Source: Spirochaetota bacterium (GTDB lineage: Bacteria > Spirochaetota > Brevinematia > Brevinematales > Brevinemataceae). From it: a stretch of 64,000 nt of DNA. The position numbers were made by a program, and so were the translations under genes. The notes beneath the pieces were generated by a model. It was not told the origin of the DNA and did not search any database. It worked only from the letters and a program-made list of their open reading frames with translations. Shown piece after piece: positions 9,963 through 18,461 of this stretch. Position 1 is the stretch's first letter; each line of letters begins with the position of its first letter. The stretch lies in contig JAGUQW010000011.1 in NCBI GenBank assembly GCA_030154445.1, forward strand, positions 1 through 64,000, written 5' to 3'.

Positions 9963-11189
9963 TTAAAAAAACTTGACCTCACCCAATACTCCTTGTTTGA
10001 ACATAATATCTAATGGAGAAACAAGTGTAGAACCATCTGATTTGTGATTAAAGAAAAATTTATTCATTTCTTTGGGAGCATTCATATATAGTGATCCATC
10101 ATGACCGCCCATGATAGAAATTTTATTTCCATAAGCCCATACAATAGATTCCATAGGTAATTGAAACGGAAACACTACAATATTTTTATCGGAAGGATGT
10201 GTTATTTCGCTAGGATGACCTTTGAAGAAATAATCATAACCTGTACCATAATAAGCCTTTACTTTGGCGATATACGCATCTGTATTTCCATAGGGAACAG
10301 TTCCTGTAATAATAATATTTTCTTTTGGTGAAGCATCCAAGGCTTCTTCTATTGTTTGATCTTTTAATGTTCCATTACCTTCATTAAGAGCCCATTTTTT
10401 GTCCAAACCTACTAAAGTAATAAAATCATTTTGTTTGCTAATAGTTAAGCTTTTATAATATTTTAATGGATCAACTTTATAATATCTTTTTGCACTTGTA
10501 CTCAAATAATTTCTTAGATCAGAACTATCACTCACTAATAATTCTGGCCATTGCATCCATATATAAGTGTTGTCAGCAATTACAGGTACCGTTAAAAAAG
10601 CACCTTTATTATCTTTGTTATCCAAAAAAAAGTTGATATTTAAATTAGGTTTTGGATTTTTATTAAATTCTCTATTATAAATAATCTCGTTTCTTTTCCA
10701 TGTATTATAAGCTAAACTATCACCATATATGTCAGAAAATTGCTTATAAGTTTGTGTCCCATCAGTTAATAAGATAACTTTTACTCTATTTTTTGAAATT
10801 CCTTGAGAATAAAAATATTTGAAGGCTTTTGCTGCCCTCAAATCATTAGCATACAAAGTGAAAGTTGCTTTTGGATTTGCGCTATTTATATCTGCTATTT
10901 TTGTTCTCATTTTCTCAACATCAGATATTTCACGAACATGTATAGGTAATTTTGTAAGATTTAATGTCCCAGCTCGTCCCATATATATATAAGATGGTTT
11001 TGTATGAGTAAACATATGTATTCCAGAATAAAGAGTAGGCAGTGTTGCACAATCAGAATAAATAACATAATCAGAAGTTGGTATCAAATCACTAAATTTT
11101 GGTGTGATTCCTATTCCTATAGGATTATTAGTATTTTCAACAACACTACATGATGCAAATAAAAGTAATAATAAGCTATATTTTTTCAT
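9963..11189 (-). CDS. GT80-family sialyltransferase, predicted lipoprotein
   Basis: 408 residues from the ATG at 11189, which has GGGG six bases upstream. The family transfers sialic acid from CMP-Neu5Ac onto galactosides. Support: YVIYSDCATLPTLYSGIHMF near the N-terminus; TDG at about 142-144, matching the catalytic YDDG Asp; LRNYLSTSAKRYY; ITLVGLDK; IIITGTVPYGNTD; and FFKGHP (about 322-326), the CMP-binding KGHP motif. A signal peptide ending LFASC (Cys14) predicts lipidation, as in marine Photobacterium enzymes of this family. The SSLYF motif near the end is changed to GSLYM, so specificity or activity may differ. No neu genes or CMP-sialic acid synthetase are in the window. Confidence 0.75.
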   Translation of the reverse strand: MKKYSLLLLLFASCSVVENTNNPIGIGITPKFSDLIPTSDYVIYSDCATLPTLYSGIHMFTHTKPSYIYMGRAGTLNLTKLPIHVREISDVEKMRTKIADINSANPKATFTLYANDLRAAKAFKYFYSQGISKNRVKVILLTDGTQTYKQFSDIYGDSLAYNTWKRNEIIYNREFNKNPKPNLNINFFLDNKDNKGAFLTVPVIADNTYIWMQWPELLVSDSSDLRNYLSTSAKRYYKVDPLKYYKSLTISKQNDFITLVGLDKKWALNEGNGTLKDQTIEEALDASPKENIIITGTVPYGNTDAYIAKVKAYYGTGYDYFFKGHPSEITHPSDKNIVVFPFQLPMESIVWAYGNKISIMGGHDGSLYMNAPKEMNKFFFNHKSDGSTLVSPLDIMFKQGVLGEVKFF

Positions 11190-11233
11190 ATATTTCCCCA
11201 AACATATTATGATATCATTTTTAATGTTTTTTC

Positions 11234-11262
11234 ATATTAATACATTATAATTATTAAACCAA
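11234..11262 (-). promoter_or_regulatory. Promoter of the GT80 gene
   Basis: On the minus strand TTGGTT (11257-11262), a 17-base spacer and TAATAT (11234-11239), about 45 bases before the start codon. Confidence 0.5.
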
Positions 11263-11275
11263 TAATTTTACATTT

Positions 11276-11917
11276 TCAAATAGATTTTAATAAATAAGCA
11301 TCATTCCAAAATTCATATTCCAAAAATAAAGCTTCTCTAAATAATTTTTTCATCTCTTTGTGATAAGAGGGATTGTTATTAGCAAAAGTCTCTAAGTATT
11401 TTTTTTGTTTAGAAAGCCACTCTTGTACTTCTGTGGTACAATTAGCTTCAAACCAATATTGATACTTATTATTGTTAAATTTTTTAGCAGAAAAATATTC
11501 TCCTAAGTATACATATAACCATGGACAAGCCATAATACTCGCGTATCCTATGGGAAGTGATTTGCTAGCAGTGTGATACAAAATAAAAACACTATAATTT
11601 TTAAACGCAGGCGTAAAAGTATTTTTTTGAGAATATACTAGTTGAGTGGTATAATGTGAATGTACTCTTTTTTGTTCTTCAAAACTAGCATTGATTGAAT
11701 CTAAAAAAAATTGTAATTGTTCTGAATTTTCTGATTTAGTCATTAAATAAGCATTAGCTTTCGCATAATCATTGAGATAATGAATATCTTGTTCTATGTA
11801 ATAATAGAATTTTTCATCACTTAAGGAGCCATCAAACATATCTTGTAAAAAATCCATAGAAACAATTTTTTGAATAATATCTTGATTTTCTATCCATAAT
11901 TGATTGCAAAAACACAT
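11276..11917 (-). CDS. tenA: TenA-family aminopyrimidine aminohydrolase / thiaminase II
   Basis: 213 residues. TenA salvages base-degraded thiamine by hydrolysing aminopyrimidines. Active-site positions are visible: the conserved Asp in YIEQDIHYL, the nucleophilic Cys in MACPWLYVYLGEY, and the glutamate in LEYEFWNDAY. An upstream ATG at 11974 is in frame, but it lies beyond the promoter at 11939-11968. The ATG at 11917, preceded by GGGG, is therefore the real start. The gene stands alone. No thiamine biosynthesis genes and no TPP riboswitch are seen in the short leader. Control may instead act through the palindrome that covers its promoter. Confidence 0.87.
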   Translation of the reverse strand: MCFCNQLWIENQDIIQKIVSMDFLQDMFDGSLSDEKFYYYIEQDIHYLNDYAKANAYLMTKSENSEQLQFFLDSINASFEEQKRVHSHYTTQLVYSQKNTFTPAFKNYSVFILYHTASKSLPIGYASIMACPWLYVYLGEYFSAKKFNNNKYQYWFEANCTTEVQEWLSKQKKYLETFANNNPSYHKEMKKLFREALFLEYEFWNDAYLLKSI

Positions 11918-11938
11918 AAAGACCCCTATGTAATACCT

Positions 11939-11968
11939 ATTATACCTTATATGTTGGTATAATGTCAA
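11939..11968 (-). promoter_or_regulatory. tenA promoter overlapped by a palindromic operator-like site
   Basis: On the minus strand TTGACA (11963-11968), an 18-base spacer and a perfect TATAAT (11939-11944). ATTATACC (11939-11946) and GGTATAAT (11956-11963) form a perfect 8-base inverted repeat with a 9-base centre. It spans the -10 element and spacer, a position where a dimeric repressor would block polymerase. Confidence 0.65.
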
Positions 11969-11980
11969 TATCACAGATTT

Positions 11981-12009
11981 TTGACATTTATATATACTTA
12001 TGTTAAAAT
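11981..12009 (+). promoter_or_regulatory. nadE promoter
   Basis: TTGACA (11981-11986), a 17-base spacer ending in TGT, then TAAAAT (12004-12009): consensus -35 with an extended -10. It diverges from the tenA promoter with only 12 bases between the two -35 boxes. Confidence 0.75.
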
Positions 12010-12038
12010 AAAAAAAATGAATTTAAAGTAAGGCCTAT

Positions 12039-13511
12039 ATGAAAGTATCTATCGCTCAGTTAAATCCTCGTCTTGGAGATTTCACTTACAACAAAGAAAA
12101 AATTCGGGAAGCAATTAAATTAGCTTTGCGTGACCAATCTCAAATATTAATTATCCCTTTTGGTTCTATTTCTGGATTTCCACAAGGAAATCTAATGGCA
12201 TCAGAAGATTTTAGAGTTGCTATTCAAAATACTCGTGAAGAATTAGCTCTTGAAACTAAGGACACAGAACTTTCTGTTTTTGTTGAAGGTCAGGAAATTT
12301 TGACTAAAGGGATTGTAAGTAGAGAAGGGTTTTCTCAAGAAATCTCAGATCATACTCATCTTCCTTTACCAGCTATTTTTAATCAAAATAATTATGACAT
12401 ATTTGTGAATCTTGGCCCTAAAATTTTTGAAAAAAACAGACCTGAAGCTCACGAAATGGAATTAAAATTACTTGCTAATGAAAAAAAATCTTGGGTATTT
12501 GATATTAATTTAGCTGGTGCTACTGATGAAATATTATTTACAGGACTTAGTTCTATCACCAATCCTGAAGGAAAAATCATTGCTCGATTGAAGTACGCAC
12601 AAGAAGATTTTGTTACAGTAGATTTGGAATCATCTAATACTTATCCTATTCATGAAATACCTGCTGGTGAAGAAATTCTTCGTCAAACTATTGTGCAAGG
12701 TATTAGAGATTATTTTCTAAAAAATCATTTTTCAAAAATTCTAGTATCTGTCAGTGGCGGAATTGATTCTGCTCTTGTATTGGTACTGGCTGTAGAAGCT
12801 GTTGGTGCAGAGAAAGTCCACGCTGTTTATCTTCCTTCCAAATTTTCTTCAGATATTAGCCAACATGGTGCTCAACAAATTTGTGATAACCTGAATGTTT
12901 CTCTTAATCATATCTCTATCGAATCATTGCATCAATCCTACATTCAAGAATTATCATTTCTAAAAGATGGTAATATTATTTGGGAAGAAAATATTCAAGC
13001 TAGAATTCGTGGTAATATTGTCATGAGTATTGCCAATGCCGAAGGATCACTAGTGTTAGCAACAGGAAACAAAACAGAAGCTTCTGTCGGTTATTGTACT
13101 TTATATGGAGATATGTGTGGTGGATTTGCACCTATCTCAGATCTTTTAAAAACAGAAGTTAGAGCATTATGTCGTTATATTAATACTATTTCAAATAAAG
13201 AGATTATTCCTGAAATAACTATAACAAGACCCCCTAGTGCAGAATTAAACGAAAATCAAATTGACGAAAACAGTCTTCCAAATTATGAATTTTTGGATCA
13301 AGTATTATTTTTACATTGTGAAGAAGGATTAGATTATCCTCAAATTTGTGATCGATTAGAAAGAAAAGAAGATGTATTAAAGATATTTACTCTTCTGTAC
13401 AAATCATCTTATAAAAGAAAACAATCTCCAACAGGATTGAAAATATCTAAAAGATATTTTGGATTAGATTGGCATATTCCCACAAGTGTAGGATTATGGT
13501 TCAAACAATAA
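12039..13511 (+). CDS. nadE: NAD synthetase with a degenerate, probably inactive glutaminase domain
   Basis: 490 residues, shorter than the roughly 540 of glutamine-dependent enzymes. The C-terminal synthetase domain is complete: SVSGGIDSALVL P-loop, LATGNKTEASVGYCTLYGD, then GGFAPISDLLKTEVR. It should amidate nicotinic acid adenine dinucleotide to NAD. The N-terminal nitrilase fold is still recognisable (MKVSIAQLNPRLGDF, later ATDEILFTGLSSI). However, the catalytic Glu site (normally PELxLTGYP) reads PFGSISGFP, and the region that carries the Lys and the CED Cys is deleted. The enzyme therefore probably uses free ammonia. nadD, the preceding pathway step, is also in this window. Confidence 0.93.
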   Translation: MKVSIAQLNPRLGDFTYNKEKIREAIKLALRDQSQILIIPFGSISGFPQGNLMASEDFRVAIQNTREELALETKDTELSVFVEGQEILTKGIVSREGFSQEISDHTHLPLPAIFNQNNYDIFVNLGPKIFEKNRPEAHEMELKLLANEKKSWVFDINLAGATDEILFTGLSSITNPEGKIIARLKYAQEDFVTVDLESSNTYPIHEIPAGEEILRQTIVQGIRDYFLKNHFSKILVSVSGGIDSALVLVLAVEAVGAEKVHAVYLPSKFSSDISQHGAQQICDNLNVSLNHISIESLHQSYIQELSFLKDGNIIWEENIQARIRGNIVMSIANAEGSLVLATGNKTEASVGYCTLYGDMCGGFAPISDLLKTEVRALCRYINTISNKEIIPEITITRPPSAELNENQIDENSLPNYEFLDQVLFLHCEEGLDYPQICDRLERKEDVLKIFTLLYKSSYKRKQSPTGLKISKRYFGLDWHIPTSVGLWFKQ

Positions 13512-13531
13512 TATTATCAATTTATAATAAT

Positions 13532-13563
13532 AAAATCCCTTGTTAAAAGGGATTTTTATTTTA
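13532..13563. terminator. Bidirectional terminator between nadE and gmk
   Basis: AAAATCCCTT and AAGGGATTTT pair around a short loop, with T-rich flanks on both strands, between two convergent genes. Confidence 0.85.
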
Positions 13564-13581
13564 ATACAAATTAATTAGCTC

Positions 13582-14154
13582 TTACTTTTTAAGAATATAT
13601 TCTTGAAGAGATTTTTTTAATTCTATAACTGCTGTTTCCAAGTCTTCATTTTTTAGCACTAAACTGTAAAAAGATTTTTGTTCCATTTCTTCTGCAGCAT
13701 TATCTAATCGTCTTTTTAATGATTCTTCATCATTAGAACCACGACTACGCAAGCGTACTTCTAATTCAGTAATTGATGGCGGTGATACAAAAATTAAAAA
13801 TGATTTTTCTCCAAATATTTTTTGTATACGCAATCCACCTTTAACATCTATATCCAACAAACAATGCTTTCCTGTTTCCCAAATACGATATATTTCAGAT
13901 TTCAAAGTTCCATAATAATTATTATGAACAGATTCCCATTCAATAAAATCACCTTTAGCTATCAAATATTCAAACTCTTCTATAGATAAAAAATGATAAT
14001 CTTTACCATCTTCTTCTCCATCTCTTATTTTGCGAGTAGTTGCAGAAATAGAAAAAGAAATATCATCAGCATATTCTTGTAATATTTGTTTATACATTGT
14101 TGTTTTTCCAACACCACTAGGGCCAGAGATAACAATTATCTTATAATCATCCAT
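13582..14154 (-). CDS. gmk: Guanylate kinase
   Basis: 190 residues. Phosphorylates GMP to GDP. The P-loop reads GPSGVGKTT near the N-terminus. The GMP-binding signature follows (SISATTRKIRDGEEDGKDYHF), then the lid and YGT loop (FIEWESVHNNYYGT), then LLDIDVKGG. The gene is 12 bases downstream of yicC, the common bacterial order. rpoZ, which often follows, is absent, and the operon ends here at a terminator. Confidence 0.95.
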   Translation of the reverse strand: MDDYKIIVISGPSGVGKTTMYKQILQEYADDISFSISATTRKIRDGEEDGKDYHFLSIEEFEYLIAKGDFIEWESVHNNYYGTLKSEIYRIWETGKHCLLDIDVKGGLRIQKIFGEKSFLIFVSPPSITELEVRLRSRGSNDEESLKRRLDNAAEEMEQKSFYSLVLKNEDLETAVIELKKSLQEYILKK

Positions 14155-14166
14155 ATCTAAATTACC

Positions 14167-15042
14167 TTATATAATATTTCTAAATTGCTCTCTCATTTTT
14201 TCAATCTCACTTTTTAAAATAATAGTATGTTCTGTGATTTCAAAATCAGAAGATTTCGACGCAATCGTATTTACTTCTCTATTCATTTCTTGACCAATAA
14301 AATCTAATTCTTTTGATGTTTCTGGACGCTTACCCAACAAAATATCTTGCATAACACGAATATGATTATCTAAACGAACAATTTCTTCATTAATAGCAGT
14401 ACGAGAAGCGAATATTTCTAGCTCTATACTCAAGCGTTCATCTGTTGGTTTTACAGTAGTAATTTCAAGAACTCTTTCCCTAAGATTTGTTTTGTATTTA
14501 TTTAATACTTGTGGATATTTAGTCTTAACAAAGTCTAATGATTTAACCATAATATCAAGAGAATTTTGGATATCATCAATAGTACTTTTTCCTTCATCAA
14601 TCATCATGGGCAACATTTGATCAATTAATTTTTCAAAATATTCTAATAATATTTTTAAAGTAGCATCATCTACATCGCTAGTATCCGTATTCAAGACTTG
14701 AGGAAAAGATAAAATATCTTTTAAAGAAATATTATCCAAAATATTTAATTCTTCTGCCACTTTACGACTTGCATCTAAATAAGATTTTGCTAAAACCATA
14801 TTAATTGACAATCCTGAAGATTGTAATTCTTTTTCATTAATTCTAAGATTAAAATCAATTTTTCCTCTATTTAATTTATGAGAAGCTATTTTTCGAGTTT
14901 CCATTTCTAATGCAGCGTAGCGTGATGGTGTTTTAATACGAAACTCAAAAAATCTTGAATTAACACTTTTAATTTCCATTTCAACATCTAAAAAATCTGT
15001 TGAAAAGCGAAGTGTTGATTTTCCTGTCATTCCACGAATCAT
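14167..15042 (-). CDS. yicC: YicC/YloC-family endoribonuclease
   Basis: 291 residues, standard length. The family forms a hexameric endoribonuclease linked to RNA turnover. The diagnostic N-terminus is present (MIRGMTGKSTLRF, followed by EIKSVNSRFFEFRIKTPSRY), as is the C-terminal DUF1732-type end (GKRPETSKELDFIGQEMNREVNTIASKS, then EIEKMREQFRNI). It lies between rnc and gmk, 12 bases from each, so it is co-transcribed with another RNase gene. Confidence 0.93.
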   Translation of the reverse strand: MIRGMTGKSTLRFSTDFLDVEMEIKSVNSRFFEFRIKTPSRYAALEMETRKIASHKLNRGKIDFNLRINEKELQSSGLSINMVLAKSYLDASRKVAEELNILDNISLKDILSFPQVLNTDTSDVDDATLKILLEYFEKLIDQMLPMMIDEGKSTIDDIQNSLDIMVKSLDFVKTKYPQVLNKYKTNLRERVLEITTVKPTDERLSIELEIFASRTAINEEIVRLDNHIRVMQDILLGKRPETSKELDFIGQEMNREVNTIASKSSDFEITEHTIILKSEIEKMREQFRNII

Positions 15043-15054
15043 AAAACATCCTTT

Positions 15055-15837
15055 TTATTCATCATCAACTAATTCTTTAGAAAAAAGCGAGTTTGTATTT
15101 GTTAATGAGTCTTCTTTCATTGCGTGTAAAATAATTTGTGCAACATTTTGTTCTGCTTCTTTTTTGGTACGACCTTTTGCTGACGCCTCAAACTTCATAA
15201 CCTTACCCTTTATTGTAAATATTTTACCATGGTCCGGTCCTTCTGTATCAATCATTTCGTAAGATGGGTATTGTTTATAGACTTTCATAGTTACTTTTTG
15301 TAATTTTGTTTTGAAATCTTTAAGACCGTCTGTTAAAAGACATTCTATTTTAGGATTTAATAAATTTTCTAAAAAATCTTTGCATTTTTTAAATCCATTC
15401 TGCAAATAAATAACTGCCACTGTCGATTCAAATAAATCACAAAGTACTTTCTCCTGAGCTCTTTTATCAGCTAGACGCTCACCATGACCTAATTTTACAA
15501 TATCTAATAATCCCAATTCTCGCCCTAGAACTGCTAATGTATTTTCATTAGCTAAACTAGATTTCATCATGGACATTTTTCCTTCTGAAAGCTCTATGTA
15601 TCTTTTAAATAAAATATCTGCAAGACAAAGACCCAAAACAGAATCACCTAGAAATTCCAATCTTTCATAAGATAGGCCATTCATCGTATCCATATATGAA
15701 ATATGAGTTAAGGCTAAATCCCATAACTCGAAATTAGATATAGGAATATTGTATTTTTGAGCATGATTTTTTAATATTTTTTTTCTATCTTCAGTAATTT
15801 CTACTGTATTATATTTTTTTGAATGCCAAAGAAACAT
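15055..15837 (-). CDS. rnc: Ribonuclease III
   Basis: 260 residues. Cleaves double-stranded RNA in rRNA and mRNA processing. The signature ERLEFLGDSVLGL holds the first acidic active-site cluster, and the second catalytic Glu sits in DLFESTVAVIYLQNG. A double-stranded RNA binding domain follows at about 180-245, ending EASAKGRTKKEAEQNVAQ. I chose the ATG at 15837, with GGTGGGC just upstream, over an in-frame codon at 15855. The start lies inside fabF, overlapping it by 29 bases, which implies translational coupling. Confidence 0.94.
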   Translation of the reverse strand: MFLWHSKKYNTVEITEDRKKILKNHAQKYNIPISNFELWDLALTHISYMDTMNGLSYERLEFLGDSVLGLCLADILFKRYIELSEGKMSMMKSSLANENTLAVLGRELGLLDIVKLGHGERLADKRAQEKVLCDLFESTVAVIYLQNGFKKCKDFLENLLNPKIECLLTDGLKDFKTKLQKVTMKVYKQYPSYEMIDTEGPDHGKIFTIKGKVMKFEASAKGRTKKEAEQNVAQIILHAMKEDSLTNTNSLFSKELVDDE

Positions 15838-17062
15838 TATGCCCACCAAATCCAAAAGAATTACTTAATACTATATTAAGATCTTTTTGTATTGCTTTAT
15901 TTGCTGTATAATTCAAATCACATTCAGGATCTTGATTGTCTATATTAATTGTTGGATGAATAGTATTCTGCTCCATCATTTTTAAAATAGCTATCGCCTC
16001 TAAAGCTCCTGCAGCACCCAATGGATGTCCCATCATAGACTTCGTTGAATTACAATTAGTTTTATAAGCTACATCACCAAGAGCAAACTTAACTGCTTTT
16101 GTTTCAGCAATATCACCTAAAGGTGTTGATGTTCCATGCATATTCACAAGATCAACATCTTCTGGAGAAATATTACCATTTTTCATTGCTATTTTCATTG
16201 CCATACCAGCACCCTCACCATCAGGATGTGGAGCTGTAATATGATATGCATCTGCTGTAGCACCGTAAGATAATAATTCACCATAAATATGTACACCACG
16301 CTTTTTTGCATGTTCATATTCTTCTAGTACAAGAATACCAGCACCTTCACCCATTACAAAACCATCTCTATCTTTATCAAAAGGACGAGAAGCTTTTTGA
16401 GGATCATCATTATAATGTGTAGATAATGCTCTTGCTTGAATAAATCCAGCAAGACCAAGAGTAGTTAAGGTACATTCTGTTCCGCCTGTAATCATAATAT
16501 CAGCTTCATTTAAACGAATATGATTAAATCCAGAAACCATAGTATGAGGACCTGTTGCACAAGCTGATGTAACAGCATAATTAGGCCCTCTAAAACCATA
16601 AAGCATCGCACCGTAACCAGATACAATATCTAAAATAGATGCAGGTACAAACATTGGAGAAACTCTACGAGGTCCTTTTTCAACAATAATAGTAGCGTTA
16701 TCTTGTAATGTTTGTAAACCACCTATACCAGAACCCACAATAACACCAACTCGATAGGGATCAATACCATTTAAATGTTCTAGATTAGCATCTTTGACTG
16801 CCTGTGTAATAGCGGCTACTCCATATTGTGCATAACGATCCATACGAGATGCTAATTTTTTATCCATATAATCTTCACAATTAAAGTTTTTAATTTCACC
16901 TGCTATTTTGACTGCTAGTTCTGAAGTATCTAAGCGTTCAATTTTTGAAATACCACTAGTACCATTTTTTAAATTATTCCAAAATAATTCTAAGTTATTT
17001 CCTAAAGGGGAAATCACACCTACACCTGTAATTACAACTCTACGACTCACAGTATCCTCCAT
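15809..17062 (-). CDS. fabF: Beta-ketoacyl-ACP synthase II
   Basis: 417 residues. Condenses malonyl-ACP with a growing acyl-ACP in type II fatty acid synthesis. The Cys-His-His triad is visible: Cys in SACATGPHTM, His in NMHGTSTPLGD and His in KSMMGHPLGAAGALE. The N-terminus VVITGVGVISPLGN and the C-terminus SNSFGFGGHN are typical. GAGGA precedes the ATG. fabG lies only 27 bases upstream; the acpP gene that usually sits between them is missing. Confidence 0.95.
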   Translation of the reverse strand: MEDTVSRRVVITGVGVISPLGNNLELFWNNLKNGTSGISKIERLDTSELAVKIAGEIKNFNCEDYMDKKLASRMDRYAQYGVAAITQAVKDANLEHLNGIDPYRVGVIVGSGIGGLQTLQDNATIIVEKGPRRVSPMFVPASILDIVSGYGAMLYGFRGPNYAVTSACATGPHTMVSGFNHIRLNEADIMITGGTECTLTTLGLAGFIQARALSTHYNDDPQKASRPFDKDRDGFVMGEGAGILVLEEYEHAKKRGVHIYGELLSYGATADAYHITAPHPDGEGAGMAMKIAMKNGNISPEDVDLVNMHGTSTPLGDIAETKAVKFALGDVAYKTNCNSTKSMMGHPLGAAGALEAIAILKMMEQNTIHPTINIDNQDPECDLNYTANKAIQKDLNIVLSNSFGFGGHNVSLAFKKI

Positions 17063-17089
17063 TTTCTATTTAATTAAATTTGTTTTTAC

Positions 17090-17836
17090 TTACATTACCA
17101 TTCCACCATCGACAACGATGGTTTGACCATTAATATAAGAAGCATCATCTGAAGCAAGAAACGCTACTACTGATGCTACCTCTGATGTTTCAGCCATTCT
17201 TTTCATTGGTATTGCTGATAATATTTTTATTTTTTCATTTTCTGGAATAATATCTGTCATAGCTGTATGAATAAATCCTGGTGCAATAGCATTAACATTT
17301 ACCCCTCTTCCAGCAAGTTCCTTTGCTGTAGATTTGGTAAGAGCTATAATCCCAGCTTTTGCTGCAGCATAGTTAGCTTGTCCAACATTACCTGTCAATC
17401 CAACTACTGATGTCATATTAATAATTTTCCCAGCACGCTGCTTCATCATTATAGGATAAACAGCTTTAACACCATTGAAAACACCTTTTAAATGAATATC
17501 TACAATCATATCAAAATCTTCTGGAGACATACGAAGAATCAAATTATCTTTTGTTATTCCTGCATTATTTACTAAGATATCAACAGATCCCCACTCTTCA
17601 TTAATTTTATTAATCATTCCTTTTATTTCCGTATAAGAAGTTACATCTGCTTGTATAGCTTTGACTTTTACACCATATTTTTCTGATAATTCCTTTATCA
17701 AAGGAGTATCCTCTTTAATAGAAATAGAATTTAAAACAATATTTGCTCCTTCAGAAGCAAGTCTTTCAGCAACTGCAAGTCCTATTCCTCTAGATGATCC
17801 CGTAATAATTGCATTTTTCCCTGCGATACCCTTCAT
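17090..17836 (-). CDS. fabG: 3-oxoacyl-ACP reductase
   Basis: 248 residues. NADPH-dependent reductase of fatty acid elongation, a short-chain dehydrogenase. The cofactor motif GSSRGIG follows the N-terminal strand, NNAG lies near 87-90, and the catalytic YAAAK follows a Ser in NMTSVVG. The C-terminus ends with GQTIVVDGGMVM. An in-frame upstream ATG at 17896 would add 20 hydrophobic residues, but GAGG before the ATG at 17836 and the family length favour the shorter form. Expression is probably coupled to the secreted-protein gene ending 8 bases upstream. Confidence 0.95.
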   Translation of the reverse strand: MKGIAGKNAIITGSSRGIGLAVAERLASEGANIVLNSISIKEDTPLIKELSEKYGVKVKAIQADVTSYTEIKGMINKINEEWGSVDILVNNAGITKDNLILRMSPEDFDMIVDIHLKGVFNGVKAVYPIMMKQRAGKIINMTSVVGLTGNVGQANYAAAKAGIIALTKSTAKELAGRGVNVNAIAPGFIHTAMTDIIPENEKIKILSAIPMKRMAETSEVASVVAFLASDDASYINGQTIVVDGGMVM

Positions 17837-17843
17837 GAAAACC

Positions 17844-18461
17844 TCATTTTTTATATATATTATTTTTATAATCAAAATATTTCTTATAAAATTCAACTAC
17901 TGGATTAGGAATAATAAAATCATAACTACCATCAAAACCTTCTAAATAAAAATACACTTCTTTATTAAAGATAAAAATATCCTGTATTTGTCTCATATCA
18001 CTATTTGATAAAAATTTGACTAAGTCTAGTTGTTTGTCACCTGTTTTTAAAACATTTAAATACACTTGTCTTTTATTAAAATAAAAGCTTGATCGCCAAA
18101 TTTGTTTGTTATCTAATCCTAAAATAGTTAAATCAATTTGTTGATCCAATCCATCAAAAGGTGTGATCATTTTTTTGGTATTTATTCTAATAAATATTTC
18201 TGTATAAGAGTTTGGTATAATAACATTCTTATATCGCTGAAAAGAAAAATTTAGATGAAAAGTACCATTTTGATCTTGAAAATACAAAATATTAGTTTTT
18301 AATGTTATTAGTTCTGTTTGTTTCATTTTATCAATTTTTCTTTCAAATCCTTGCGATGGATCTGTCAAGTATTTTTCGTAATTAGTGTAAATTGTAGCAT
18401 GCATTGTTTGAAATTGAAAAAGAAAAAAGAAGAAGAAAATATTATTTAAGATATTGATCAT
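17844..18461 (-). CDS. Secreted protein of unknown function, fab operon
   Basis: 205 residues. It starts with a phenylalanine-rich signal peptide (a run of CTT/TTT codons) cleaved near TMHA. The rest alternates short strands and has no motif I recognise. Its start overlaps the previous gene by 20 bases and its end lies 8 bases before fabG, so it is firmly inside the fatty acid operon. No paralogue is apparent except the similar-context secreted gene next to it. The function is unknown; an envelope role is an inference from the export signal and operon. Confidence 0.7.
   Translation of the reverse strand: MINILNNIFFFFFLFQFQTMHATIYTNYEKYLTDPSQGFERKIDKMKQTELITLKTNILYFQDQNGTFHLNFSFQRYKNVIIPNSYTEIFIRINTKKMITPFDGLDQQIDLTILGLDNKQIWRSSFYFNKRQVYLNVLKTGDKQLDLVKFLSNSDMRQIQDIFIFNKEVYFYLEGFDGSYDFIIPNPVVEFYKKYFDYKNNIYKK

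Noticed and set aside
11918-11974. Upstream in-frame ATG for tenA
   Set aside because: It lies upstream of the -10 box, so it would not be in the transcript.
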